From Flavobacterium humidisoli (lineage in GTDB: Bacteria; Bacteroidota; Bacteroidia; Flavobacteriales; Flavobacteriaceae), in assembly GCF_023272795.1 (NCBI RefSeq), contig NZ_CP096829.1, positions 3,286,001-3,350,000 on the forward strand: a stretch of DNA of 64,000 bases, in the 5' to 3' direction. Each line of letters opens with the position of its first letter. Within the stretch, counting starts at the first letter, position 1. The translations under genes were made by a program, and so were the position numbers. Shown here in pieces: positions 51,738 to 59,925 of this stretch. Below the pieces are notes generated by a model. It did not search any database, had not been told where the DNA came from, and worked only from the letters and a program-made list of their open reading frames with translations.

Positions 51738-52586
51738 ATGAAATCATCGTATTTAATTACAAAAGAAGAGATTCTGAAATTATACAAACCAATAGATTCC
51801 AAAGCGCACAAGGGAACACAAGGTCATGCGGTGATTATTGCCGGAAGTTATGGCAAAATAGGAGCAGCGGTTTTAGCCTCAAAATCCTGTCTAAAAACAG
51901 GCTGCGGACTCGTAACAACTTTTGTACCCAAATGCGGTTACCAGATCCTTCAAATCTCCATTCTAGAAGTGATGGTTGCAACCGATGAAAACGTCAATTT
52001 TATAACCAATATTCATCTGCCATTAATTCCGCAAGCAGTTGGATTTGGCCCAGGAATAGGGAAGGAACTCGGAACGCAAAAAGCTTTATTTGAGTTTTTA
52101 AGAGTCAATAAAGCGCCTTTGGTTTTAGATGCCGATGCATTGAATATCATTTCAGAAAATTTATCATGGTTAGAATTGGTTCCAGAAGACACGATTCTAA
52201 CACCTCATCCAAAAGAATTAGAACGTTTGATTGGAAAATGGAACTCTGAAGCCGAGAAATTTCAAAAAACAATTGCTTTTTCAGAAAAATATAAAGTGAT
52301 TGTGGTTATGAAGGGCGCACCAACATTCATTATCAATAGAACTTCGGTATACGAAAATACGACTGGAAATGCAGCGTTGGCAACAGCAGGAAGCGGAGAC
52401 ACATTAACCGGAATCCTCACAAGTCTTCTAGCACAAGGCTACGAACCCAAATACGCCTCAAAATTTGGCGTCTACCTCCACGGACTAACAGCCGATCTAG
52501 CTCTCCCAAAAACGGGCTATGAATCTTTTACAGCGTCTACAATTATTAAGTATTTAGGAAAAGCTTTTTTGGAATTAGAGAATTAG
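51738..52586 (+). CDS. nnrD: ADP-dependent NAD(P)H-hydrate dehydratase (NnrD domain only)
   Basis: 282 residues. Repairs hydrated NAD(P)H using ADP. Core motifs are [50 protein letters not shown], and [17 protein letters not shown] with the catalytic Asp in GSGDTL. The usual bacterial form is fused to a YjeF epimerase domain (about 500 residues); here only the dehydratase half is present. The ATG at 51738 is chosen because [11 protein letters not shown] starts the fold; an earlier ATG adds 15 hydrophobic residues. Confidence 0.88.
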   Translation: MKSSYLITKEEILKLYKPIDSKAHKGTQGHAVIIAGSYGKIGAAVLASKSCLKTGCGLVTTFVPKCGYQILQISILEVMVATDENVNFITNIHLPLIPQAVGFGPGIGKELGTQKALFEFLRVNKAPLVLDADALNIISENLSWLELVPEDTILTPHPKELERLIGKWNSEAEKFQKTIAFSEKYKVIVVMKGAPTFIINRTSVYENTTGNAALATAGSGDTLTGILTSLLAQGYEPKYASKFGVYLHGLTADLALPKTGYESFTASTIIKYLGKAFLELEN

Positions 52587-52993
52587 AGAATTAGAGAATT
52601 AGAGAATGTGTCAATTAGATAATTAGTTGTAAGTTTTGTCATCCTGAGGAACGAAGGATCACAAAAGAAACTCTGCACAGTAACCATAAAGTAATTTGTC
52701 AATCTTTGTCGAGCTCCTAGTGTGATCCTTCGTTCCTCAGGATGACAAGTCAAATGTTTTATTCTGCAATAAAAAACTTTGTGACCTTTAAAAAAAGCAA
52801 AGCAAACTCAAAAAAACTCAGCGCTCTTTGCGTAAAACCTCCGTGGACTTTGCGCTACAAAAAAACTTCTCAGTTAGAAAAAAAAATCTAAAATCTACCC
52901 TCTATAATCTAGAATCAAAAATTGTAAGTTTGTAATGTCAAAGATTAGGAACTTAGCAACTCAGAACCTTAGCATCTTTGAATCTTAAAAAAA
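52587..52993. repeat. 407-base intergenic region full of repeats
   Basis: It begins with GAATTAGA tandem units (52578-52610), holds palindromic element A (52636-52748), then GCAAAG-type repeats, a CTAAAATCTA-type patch, and a 7-bp-periodic TTAGCAA/CTCAGAA block (52945-52990). No coding frame seen. Confidence 0.8.
52636..52748. repeat. Palindromic element copy A
   Basis: Perfect 28-bp inverted repeat (52636-52663 and 52721-52748) around a 57-base loop. The loop contains CAATCTTTGTCGAGC, shared with copies B to D. Arms end in TTGTCAT. Confidence 0.9.
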
Positions 52994-53776
52994 ATGAAAA
53001 ACAACTTCGATCTCAGAACGGTAAACGTCATGCGATATATAACGCCACTGCGTGAAGGCGGTTCTTTACCTGCTTTAGCAGAAGCCGATGACGATTTTAA
53101 ATACGTATTAAAATTTAGAGGAGCCGGACACGGCGTAAAAGCCTTAATCGCTGAATTAGTTGGCGGACAAATAGCAAAAGCTTTAAAACTACAATTGCCA
53201 GAATTAGTATTCGCCAATCTCGATGAAGCTTTCGGAAGAACCGAAGCTGATGAAGAAATTCAGGATTTATTGCAAGGAAGTCAAGGGTTAAACTTAGCGC
53301 TTCACTTTTTATCTGGTGCTATTACTTTTGATCCTGCTGTAACCACGGTAGATACTAAATTGGCTTCGCAGATTGTTTGGCTAGACGCTTATATTACAAA
53401 CGTAGACAGAACTTTCAAAAACACCAATATGCTGATTTGGCATAAAGAATTATGGCTGATTGATCATGGTGCGTGTTTGTATTTTCATCATTCTTGGAAC
53501 AACTGGGAACAGCATGCTAAAAGTCCGTTTGCATTGATAAAAGATCACGTTTTATTGCCACAAGCTTCGCTATTAAAAGAAGTCGATGCCGAATTTAAAG
53601 CCATTTTAACCCCAGAAATTTTAGAAGAAATTGTCAATACAATTCCGTTAGACTGGCTGCAATGGGAAGATGCTGACGAAACTCCAGAAGCATTGCGAAA
53701 TGTTTATTTGCAGTTTTTAAAAACAAGATTAGAGAATTCAGAAATATTTGTAAATCAGGCTCAAAATGCAAGATAA
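52994..53776 (+). CDS. HipA-family kinase (HipA_2 type)
   Basis: 260 residues, shorter than HipA. It has VLKFRGAGHGVKALIAELVG (phosphate-binding loop and lysine), LDAYITNVDRTFKNTNMLI (catalytic-loop D-x(6)-D-R and N) near residues 130-150, and LWLIDHGACLYFHH (metal-binding D) near 155. These match the HipA_2 kinase group rather than the toxin HipA of hipBA. Its stop overlaps the start of the DUF3037 gene by 11 bases, a pairing seen widely. Its target is unknown. There is no XRE-type HipB gene next to it. Confidence 0.78.
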   Translation: MKNNFDLRTVNVMRYITPLREGGSLPALAEADDDFKYVLKFRGAGHGVKALIAELVGGQIAKALKLQLPELVFANLDEAFGRTEADEEIQDLLQGSQGLNLALHFLSGAITFDPAVTTVDTKLASQIVWLDAYITNVDRTFKNTNMLIWHKELWLIDHGACLYFHHSWNNWEQHAKSPFALIKDHVLLPQASLLKEVDAEFKAILTPEILEEIVNTIPLDWLQWEDADETPEALRNVYLQFLKTRLENSEIFVNQAQNAR

Positions 53777-54149
53777 TCACTTATACGAATATGCTGTGAT
53801 TCGTGTTGTGCCAAGGGTAGAGCGCGAAGAATTCCTGAATATCGGAATCATTTTGTTTTGCAAAAAAGCCAAATTTATTAAGGTTCTTTTTCATTTAAAT
53901 AAAGAAAAAATACAAGCGCTTTCTTCGGATTTCGACATCGAACAGTTAGAATGCAATTTAACTTCACTGGTTAAAATTGCTAACGGAGCCAAAGACGGCG
54001 GTCCAATTGCCGAATTTGAAATTCCAGAGCGTTTTAGATGGTTAACCGCAATTAGAAGTTCGGCAATTCAAACGTCAAGACCTCATCCGGGTTTGAGTCA
54101 GGATTTGGAGAAAACGATTCAACGTTTGTTTGAAGAGTTGGTTCTTTAG
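53766..54149 (+). CDS. DUF3037 domain protein
   Basis: 127 residues of the DUF3037 family: LYEYAVIRVVPRVEREEFLNIGIILFCKKAKF at the N-terminus and RFRWLTAIRSSAIQTSRPHPGLSQD at the C-terminus. It overlaps the HipA_2 kinase gene by 11 bases, so both are translated together. The pairing suggests it is the substrate, partner or regulator of the kinase, but no function is established. Confidence 0.8.
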   Translation: MQDNHLYEYAVIRVVPRVEREEFLNIGIILFCKKAKFIKVLFHLNKEKIQALSSDFDIEQLECNLTSLVKIANGAKDGGPIAEFEIPERFRWLTAIRSSAIQTSRPHPGLSQDLEKTIQRLFEELVL

Positions 54150-54281
54150 TGAAAAGGGGCAAAGGGGCAGAGGTTCAAAGTTACAAAGGTTTTTTGTAGA
54201 GACGGACTGCAGTGCGTCTAACATTACAATTTAAAAATCTCGTAAAAAGTTATTATTCAAGTAAAATAATTTATTCCCATT

Positions 54282-54385
54282 TTTGTCATTTCGACGAAGG
54301 AGAAATCACACTAGAAACTCCGCAATCTTAATCGCCAATCTTTGTCGAGTTACGCGTGTGATTTCTCCTTCGTCGAAATGACAAA
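54282..54385. repeat. Palindromic element copy B
   Basis: Perfect 30-bp inverted repeat (54282-54311 and 54356-54385), loop of 44 bases with CGCCAATCTTTGTCGAG. Arms contain TCATTTCGACGAAGGAGAA. Confidence 0.9.
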
Positions 54386-54418
54386 CGGTATAAAACCTGA
54401 AACCTGAAACAAAAAAAC

Positions 54419-54450
54419 AAAGCCACACATTATAATAATGCATGGCTTTA
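54419..54450 (-). terminator. Hairpin terminator after the pectate lyase gene
   Basis: AAAGCCA/TGGCTTT outer stem with an inner ATTAT/ATAAT pairing and a T-run on the minus strand. Confidence 0.65.
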
Positions 54451-54488
54451 AAAACTAAACTAACTCATATTTTGCTATCCAGAGGCAA

Positions 54489-55604
54489 TTAAAAAGAGCC
54501 GCAAACATTTCCTCCTAAAGTAGGTCCTGCATTGGCGGAAACATCAGCTTTAACCGCAGTTTTAGCCAATTTTACGATTGAGTAAGGCGGAGTAAAAGCA
54601 GTACCACTTCCAGCCTGAGTTCCTGTTACACTTGTAAATACGTTATCAGTAGCAGTAACGGCAGTATAACCTGACATTAAATCGATTGGATTTTTTACAC
54701 CTTCAAAAACATTGCTTTCTACGAAAATATTCGCTTCAAAACCTGCAGCGATACATTTGTTGCTTACTGTGCTGTTAAAGAAACTGTTTACAATATGCAC
54801 TTTTCCAAAACGAACTCTTGGCATTCTTTCTTTACAGCCTGGAGCCCACCAGCATCTTGCAAAAGTGATTCTCAATTTACCGCGATCAGCAGTTGCACCA
54901 TCGCTTGAACCAATTAAATTTGAATATCTATGATCATCTGATCCTCCAGAACCGCCTGCTTTTGGTGGTTTTAAATAATGAAATTTAGAATACGTAACCG
55001 AGATATAATCTGATTTGTTTTTGATGTCGAAGTTTCCATCAACACCATCTCTAAATTCGCAATGATCTACCCAAACGTTTGTACATTCGTCAAGGATTGC
55101 ATTATCCCATCCGTCAGTGTCGTAAGCGCCTGGACCTTCAAAAATCAAGTTTCTGATGATGATGTTTTTACATCTTTTAATGTTGATGATTCCAGAACCA
55201 TCTTTGGTTTGATTCGTTGAAACTAATTTTGCTCCACTTGCTCCATAAATTGTTTTTCCAGTTTGATCTTGAAAAGACAATCTTGTTGTAATTGTAATGG
55301 TTCCAGAGACTTTAATCACTTTTACAGAAGTGTTCTCAATAGCCGATTTCAACTGAGCATAAGTAGTAACTGTAGTTTCGGCAGCAGAGCCACCACCTGT
55401 TGTGCCTCCGTTTTGAGAAGCCCATCCAGGAACTTCAGCACAGTTTCCGATTTTACCCGTTGGATTGGTTGCAGGTGTTTCAACGGTTGTTTCATTTGTT
55501 GGAGTACTTGCTTCAGTGTTTGAAGCGATTTCTTCAGAATTACATGCCGTAAATCCGAAAATCAATGCTGCAGCGAACATTGAAAGTTTTGATTTTAAGT
55601 TCAT
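54489..55604 (-). CDS. Pectate lyase family 1 lipoprotein
   Basis: 371 residues. Lipoprotein signal with the cysteine in FGFTACNSEE (C21), then a Thr/Pro-rich linker, then a parallel beta-helix. Diagnostic sites are VWVDHCEFRDG (metal and substrate binding, about 170-180), SDDHRYSNLIGSSD, and RMPRVRFGKVHIVNS (catalytic R-x-P-x-x-R, about 270-284). It cleaves polygalacturonate by beta-elimination. The lipid anchor suggests a periplasmic or surface enzyme of a pectin-using bacterium, but no SusC/SusD pair is nearby. A GTAATCGATTAC operator-like palindrome lies upstream. Confidence 0.85.
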   Translation of the reverse strand: MNLKSKLSMFAAALIFGFTACNSEEIASNTEASTPTNETTVETPATNPTGKIGNCAEVPGWASQNGGTTGGGSAAETTVTTYAQLKSAIENTSVKVIKVSGTITITTRLSFQDQTGKTIYGASGAKLVSTNQTKDGSGIINIKRCKNIIIRNLIFEGPGAYDTDGWDNAILDECTNVWVDHCEFRDGVDGNFDIKNKSDYISVTYSKFHYLKPPKAGGSGGSDDHRYSNLIGSSDGATADRGKLRITFARCWWAPGCKERMPRVRFGKVHIVNSFFNSTVSNKCIAAGFEANIFVESNVFEGVKNPIDLMSGYTAVTATDNVFTSVTGTQAGSGTAFTPPYSIVKLAKTAVKADVSANAGPTLGGNVCGSF

Positions 55605-55762
55605 AATAAGTTTGGTTATTTATAAAAGTTTAACAACGCAAAACTCAATATTATTTATAGGAAAAAAGTTGAACAAGTTCAAACTTTTACAAAAAAATCT
55701 ACGAAATGTGTTTTTTTTAACACTTGTAAATTTACAAAAATGCACAAATAGCGTATTTTTAC

Positions 55763-55774
55763 GTAATCGATTAC
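55763..55774. promoter_or_regulatory. LacI-type operator-like palindrome GTAATCGATTAC
   Basis: A perfect 12-bp palindrome with a central CG, the form bound by LacI-family regulators. It is located between the divergent pectate lyase and Crp-like genes. Confidence 0.55.
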
Positions 55775-55842
55775 ATTGATTTTAAGCCCCTAATTAAGAT
55801 GAGTCGATAAACAAACTTATTCCTTAAACAAAAACCACAAAA

Positions 55843-56421
55843 ATGTACAACCTACTAAGAAAAAACATTGAAAGGAAAATTCCGCTCACAGATGAAGAAT
55901 GGGATATTATTGTCTCTAAAGCAGAATTGATAAAGCTGAAAAAGAATCAGTTTTTGCAAATTCAAAATTCTCATAATAGTTATGAGGGATTCATTTTGAA
56001 AGGATCATTTAAAACCTACATTCTAAACGAAAACGGAACTGAAACGGTCATTTTCTTTTCTTTCGAAAACGAATGGATGTGTGATCTGGAAAGTTTTTAT
56101 CACCAAAAGCCCACAACGTACAACATTAAAGCAATTGAAGACAGTGAAATAGTGGTCATCAATAAAATGCAAAAAGCGTATTTGTTTGCTGTAATTCCGA
56201 AGCTTCTTAAGTTTCATGTCCTAATGATCGAAAGAGCCAATGTTGCCATTCAGCAGCGGCTTTTAGATGTACTCAACAAAACCTCAAAACAGCGTTATCT
56301 TGATTTTAAAGAGCGTTACCCGCAAAAGGTAAGTTCGATAAATAATAAGAATCTTTCTTCCTATTTAGGTGTTTCGCATGAGTTTTTATCGAAGATTAAA
56401 AAGGAGATGCTAAGATCCTGA
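55843..56421 (+). CDS. Crp/Fnr-fold transcription regulator
   Basis: 192 residues. A cyclic-nucleotide-fold N-domain with GFILKGSFKTYILNENGTETVIFFSFENEW (about 46-75), a long helix, and a C-terminal HTH SSYLGVSHEFLSKIKKEML. It lacks the FNR cysteines and the E-x3-R recognition pattern, so it is not the likely binder of the FNR-type sites. It is divergent from the pectate lyase gene. Confidence 0.8.
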   Translation: MYNLLRKNIERKIPLTDEEWDIIVSKAELIKLKKNQFLQIQNSHNSYEGFILKGSFKTYILNENGTETVIFFSFENEWMCDLESFYHQKPTTYNIKAIEDSEIVVINKMQKAYLFAVIPKLLKFHVLMIERANVAIQQRLLDVLNKTSKQRYLDFKERYPQKVSSINNKNLSSYLGVSHEFLSKIKKEMLRS

Positions 56422-56727
56422 GATGCGATAGTTCTAGGTTCTTATTTCACGCAGATTTTTTAGGCTCTTTTGTCATTTCGATCCCGAGGCTTCGGGAGAG
56501 AAATCTTCGCACGTAACTCCGCAAAGTATCTCGCCAATCTTTGTAGAGCTTCTAGCGAAGATTTCTCCTTCGTCGAAATGACAAACTATATGGCTTTTTG
56601 CTTAAAATACTTTGCGTCTTCGCTCCAGATAGCTATCAGAATTGCGAGATTAAAAAACTTAGCGAATCTTTGAGAAATTCTCTGCGAATCTCTGTGGAAT
56701 AAATTTAAACCAATTTTGTTCTCTCGA
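56422..56727. repeat. 306-base intergenic region with palindromic element C
   Basis: Contains element C (56469-56585) followed by degenerate CTTTGCG/GCGAATCTTTG repeats. No coding frame seen. Confidence 0.75.
56469..56585. repeat. Palindromic element copy C
   Basis: Left arm 56469-56510, right arm 56555-56585. They pair except that the left arm holds a small extra inverted repeat, CCCGAGGCTTCGGG, where the right has CGAAGG. The loop has CGCCAATCTTTGTAGAG. Confidence 0.85.
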
Positions 56728-57276
56728 TTAAAAATCCAATATTCCAAAGAGACATTCATTAGAAAAATGAAGCCTTATATTTTCCTTTTCTTCATTTTCA
56801 ATAAACAATAAATCATAAGGTTCTAAATCGTACGGCTTTTCATTAACTGTAATAACTGTTGTATCTAAAGAAAACAAAATTACTATGTCAGCATTACAAT
56901 TCTGATTGTTGCTCGCTATTTCGAGTTTATGATGAGATGTTTTTTCAGAAACCATCCAATTAAAATCAATGCCTTTTGTAAAAGAAGTTACCTCATCATC
57001 CGAATTAAATTCTATGATTTCATATTTCCTATATGCTTTTTTTTCTTTGTTTATCTCAATCTCTAAGCCATTATCAAGCATAACCAAATATCGGTAATAG
57101 CCTTTAAATTTGGTAAACTCTGAAGGTACTTCCTCTATTGTAGCACTGCTTATTCTAAATACAAAATCTCTATCGGCATACTTTGCCATTTTGGGATAGA
57201 TCATATATTCATATGTCAATCCGCCACTCCAAACAGAAGCTTTACTATCTTTTTTAGGAAAAACGTGTACGTTCAT
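56728..57276 (-). CDS. HutD/Ves family protein
   Basis: 182 residues, cupin fold. WSGGLTYEYMIYPKMAKYADRDFVFRISSA (about 16-45) is the HutD/Ves signature (W-[SG]-GG-x-T, YP, R-x-F-x-x-RIS-x-A). The C-terminal YDLEPYDLLFIENEE is the second strand set. In hut operons the family may control formimidoylglutamate levels; here there are no hut genes, so the role is open. Confidence 0.75.
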   Translation of the reverse strand: MNVHVFPKKDSKASVWSGGLTYEYMIYPKMAKYADRDFVFRISSATIEEVPSEFTKFKGYYRYLVMLDNGLEIEINKEKKAYRKYEIIEFNSDDEVTSFTKGIDFNWMVSEKTSHHKLEIASNNQNCNADIVILFSLDTTVITVNEKPYDLEPYDLLFIENEEKENIRLHFSNECLFGILDF

Positions 57277-57306
57277 TTTCTGTTTTTTTTAGTATTTAAT
57301 CTCAAT

Positions 57307-57412
57307 TTTGTCATTTCGACTGAAAGGAGAAATCGCACTAGAAGCTCGACAGAGATTGGCGATTCTGTTTGCGGAATTCCAGGTGTGATTTCTCCTTCGT
57401 CGAAATGACAAA
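57307..57412. repeat. Palindromic element copy D (loop inverted)
   Basis: Arms 57307-57338 and 57383-57412 with a two-base size difference. The loop reads GCTCGACAGAGATTGGCG, the reverse complement of the loop core in B, so this copy lies the other way round. Confidence 0.88.
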
Positions 57413-57459
57413 CTGTATGGAAACTTTGCGTTTAAACCTGAAACTTGAAACAAATAAAA

Positions 57460-57966
57460 CTAAATCTTCTTCTCCAAATAGATAAACTCCAAAGGCACAT
57501 CAGAAATCGTAACGTGAATTTCGCTTTGTGGGAAAGCTTCTCTTTTACCAGTATCAGCATAACCGTGGCGTTTGTACCAAGCCACAAGTTCTTCACGAAC
57601 CGAAATAACGGTCATAATAATACTCGATAATCCTAAAGTTTTAGCATGATTTTCGGCTTCTGCCAAAAGCTTTTTCCCGATGCCGCTGTTCTGAAGTTCT
57701 GGCGAAACCGTCAGCATTCCTAAATACAATTGATGTCCTTTTTCAACCAACAAAACCGAACCAATAATCTTGTCATTTTCTGTAAATTTCAGAATCGTAT
57801 TTTTTGGATCCAGAAAGATTTCGGTCATTTCGGGTTCGTCGGTTCTTTTTCCTTCTAGTAAATGCGCTTCGGTTGTCCAGCCTTTTTTGGAAGTTTCACC
57901 TCTGTATGCTGAGTTTATTAAGATGGTTAATGCTGGAATGTCTTCGATTGTTGCTTTTGTAATCAT
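57460..57966 (-). CDS. GNAT family N-acetyltransferase
   Basis: 168 residues. The acetyl-CoA site is LTVSPELQNSGIGKKLLAEAE (about 88-108, with Q-x-x-G-x-G/A pattern), followed by IIMTVISVREELVAWYKRHGYADTGKRE, the usual GNAT tail. The acceptor is unknown. It is flanked by palindromic elements. Confidence 0.85.
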   Translation of the reverse strand: MITKATIEDIPALTILINSAYRGETSKKGWTTEAHLLEGKRTDEPEMTEIFLDPKNTILKFTENDKIIGSVLLVEKGHQLYLGMLTVSPELQNSGIGKKLLAEAENHAKTLGLSSIIMTVISVREELVAWYKRHGYADTGKREAFPQSEIHVTISDVPLEFIYLEKKI

Positions 57967-57998
57967 ATTAAGCTGACTGTATTATAAATATAAATGGT

Positions 57999-58156
57999 TT
58001 CCAGATTTAACTGGAGAAAATTTGAATTGCCTCCAGCTTTAGCTGGAGGAACAAAGTTAGAGCAGAAAATGGCTTTAGCCTAATCTTTTGTGTTTTTTGG
58101 CTAAAGCCGATTTAGTTTGCAAAAACAAAACCTCCAGCTAAAGCTGGAGGCAATTG
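57999..58156. repeat. Compound hairpin element (CCTCCAGC type)
   Basis: Two arms (about 58024-58049 and 58131-58156), each itself the near-palindrome CCTCCAGCTTTAGCTGGAGG or its complement, enclose a second hairpin GGCTTTAGCC/GGCTAAAGCC (58071-58080 and 58099-58108). A half-site CCAGATTTAACTGG lies just before (58001-58015). Could fold into a cloverleaf-like form. Confidence 0.85.
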
Positions 58157-58190
58157 ATTTTTTGCTTTATGTAAATATCTTTAGCTTCAA

Positions 58191-58778
58191 TTAATACTTT
58201 GGAGTATTTTCTTTAACTTTTTCTAGTAATTGATTTTCTTTTTCAATCACCTTTTCAAAAGGAGATTTTTTAGGTAAATGATCGTTTTGATATTTTTCTA
58301 TAAGAGGAAGAGTTAAAACAATTTTCAAAGCAGTATGATAATTGGTTATTTCAGTTCTTTTCTTGTTAATAGTAGTTACCAGACTCTCGATTTCAGCTTT
58401 TTTAGAATCATATCTATCTGAACTTTTACTAATTAAATTTAGAATTTTCTTTTTCAATATACTATCTCTGATACCTTCAGTGTTACCTTTGGCAGAGCCA
58501 TAGTAACTATAAGATTTATCGTCGTAATTATTAAAAATCTCAGTAGTATCTCTAGGATTTATTTCATTTAATTCATCTTCTAAAGTTTTTAGTTCAGGAG
58601 ATTTATTTACAAGTTCCTGATATAAATCATCTACTAAATCATTTCTACTTTTAAATCTTCCTATGTCAATACTCTTCTCTTGTAAGGCGCTTGGTTCTTC
58701 TTTACTCCCGTCGTTACTTTCACTTTTTTGGCAAGAGATTAAGAGAAGTAATGAAGATAATAGTAATGGTTTTTTCAT
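58191..58778 (-). CDS. Hypothetical lipoprotein
   Basis: 195 residues. Signal MKKPLLLSSLLLLISC with the lipobox cysteine at 16, a Ser/Glu-rich linker, and a mostly helical remainder (SRNDLVDDLYQELVNKSPELKTLEDELNEINP; KAEIESLVTTINKKRTEI). It could form a helical bundle or coiled coil. No family recognised. Confidence 0.6.
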   Translation of the reverse strand: MKKPLLLSSLLLLISCQKSESNDGSKEEPSALQEKSIDIGRFKSRNDLVDDLYQELVNKSPELKTLEDELNEINPRDTTEIFNNYDDKSYSYYGSAKGNTEGIRDSILKKKILNLISKSSDRYDSKKAEIESLVTTINKKRTEITNYHTALKIVLTLPLIEKYQNDHLPKKSPFEKVIEKENQLLEKVKENTPKY

Positions 58779-58834
58779 GGTTTAATTTTTACATTAGATA
58801 AAAACGAATCTACAAAAACTTCCTGATTTCTTAA

Positions 58835-59311
58835 TCATTCAAATATTCCCCAAATATACCTATCGTCTACAATTGCATTTGGATTTTCGCTTACTTTTTC
58901 TAAGAAAAGGCTGAAGTTGTTATAAGTTCTTAGCTTATAAATTAATTGTTGGCCTTCATGGTCTATAATTATTTTCCAGACTCTTCTTTTGTTAATAGTA
59001 ACCATAGTTCTTCTCGCTTCAATAATTGCGGAGAGAGGATACTTAATTACAGGCTCATTTGATTTTATTAGGTATAAATTATTTTCATCGAAGTAAAAAA
59101 CCGTAGTGTTAAAGATGAATTTTTCTAAACCCCAGAAAAATGGTGTTGGTGCTGATAATCTACATAGAGTCCACAAATCGAGACCTGTTCTTTTCTTAAA
59201 TTCTATTGCTCTTTTTTCTCTATAGTAATCAACCCAAGATTGAACTTTCGGGTAACAGATAAGAGAAATAATAATTAATGCTAAAAAGACCAGAACAATG
59301 TTTGTACCCAT
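58835..59311 (-). CDS. Hypothetical membrane-anchored protein
   Basis: 158 residues with one N-terminal helix (about 4-20) and a soluble domain containing FWGLEKFIFNTTVFYFDENNLYLI, PVIKYPLSAIIEARRTM and VWKIIIDHEGQQLIYKLR, a PH-like beta arrangement. No family recognised. It precedes the lipoprotein gene by about 55 bases on the same strand. Confidence 0.55.
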   Translation of the reverse strand: MGTNIVLVFLALIIISLICYPKVQSWVDYYREKRAIEFKKRTGLDLWTLCRLSAPTPFFWGLEKFIFNTTVFYFDENNLYLIKSNEPVIKYPLSAIIEARRTMVTINKRRVWKIIIDHEGQQLIYKLRTYNNFSLFLEKVSENPNAIVDDRYIWGIFE

Positions 59312-59497
59312 TTTAAATTTTATTGTTTTTTAATCAAACATAATCAAATTTTAAAAAGAAAGCCACAGAGAAAGTATTTTTTAGATTTATTGAATGGTAA
59401 GTTTGAAAAACAATAATTTATGTGAAATATGAAATACGTATCTTACAAAAACAACTTTGTTTTTTACCGAAATCTATTTTCGTTTCAGAATTTTAAA

Positions 59498-59505
59498 TAT
59501 CTTTG
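59498..59505 (+). promoter_or_regulatory. -7 promoter element TATCTTTG directly before the XRE gene
   Basis: Full TAnnTTTG match that ends four bases before the ATG at 59510, so the transcript is likely leaderless. Confidence 0.5.
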
Positions 59506-59509
59506 AATT

Positions 59510-59899
59510 ATGAGTACAGCAATAAAACCAAAACATATCGGCAGAAATATAAGCCGTATCAGAGAGCTTAAAGATATGAAACAGGAAGCACTGGCACAGG
59601 CTTTAGGAATGAGCCAGCAGGCAATTTCTGTTATTGAAAACAGCGAAACTGTAGACGAACAAAAACTAATTGAGATTGCAAAAGCTCTTGATGTTTCTGT
59701 TGAAGCAATTAAAAACTTTTCAGAAGAAGCGGTTTTTAATATTATTGGAAATAGTTTTCAAGATCATGGTGCTATTACTACAGGCAATTACGGTTGTACT
59801 TTTAATCCTTTAGATAAAGTGGTTGAACTTTACGAACGTTTGGTGCAAGCTGAAAAAGATAAAGTAGAGTATTTAGAGAAATTATTGAACGGGAAATAA
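59510..59899 (+). CDS. XRE-family helix-turn-helix protein
   Basis: 129 residues. An N-terminal XRE HTH (about 8-65): GRNISRIRELKDMKQEALAQALGMSQQAISVIENSETV. The C-terminal half (EEAVFNIIGNSFQDHGAITTGNYGCTF and a helix VVELYERLVQAEKDKVEYLEKLL) may be a dimer or sensor part. It is probably a repressor. A terminator follows (59926-59953), so it is transcribed apart from the cassette downstream. Its -7 element abuts the start codon. Confidence 0.8.
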   Translation: MSTAIKPKHIGRNISRIRELKDMKQEALAQALGMSQQAISVIENSETVDEQKLIEIAKALDVSVEAIKNFSEEAVFNIIGNSFQDHGAITTGNYGCTFNPLDKVVELYERLVQAEKDKVEYLEKLLNGK

Positions 59900-59925
59900 A
59901 CGTTTTGAAGATATATTGAATTGAG

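Larger units (their letters stand above)
54150..54488. repeat. 339-base intergenic region with palindromes
   Basis: Holds a short hairpin AGACGGACTGCAGTGCGTCT (54201-54220), palindromic element B (54282-54385), CCTGAAA units, and the pectate lyase terminator (54419-54450). No coding frame seen. Confidence 0.8.

Noticed and set aside
52969..53217. Minus-strand open frame of 82 codons over the start of the HipA_2 gene
   Set aside because: Antisense to the recognised kinase motif, with no start signal.
55843..56421. The second Crp-like regulator as binder of the FNR-type palindromes
   Set aside because: Its HTH lacks the E-x3-R pattern, it has no FNR-type cysteines, and it is 25 kb from the cco genes.
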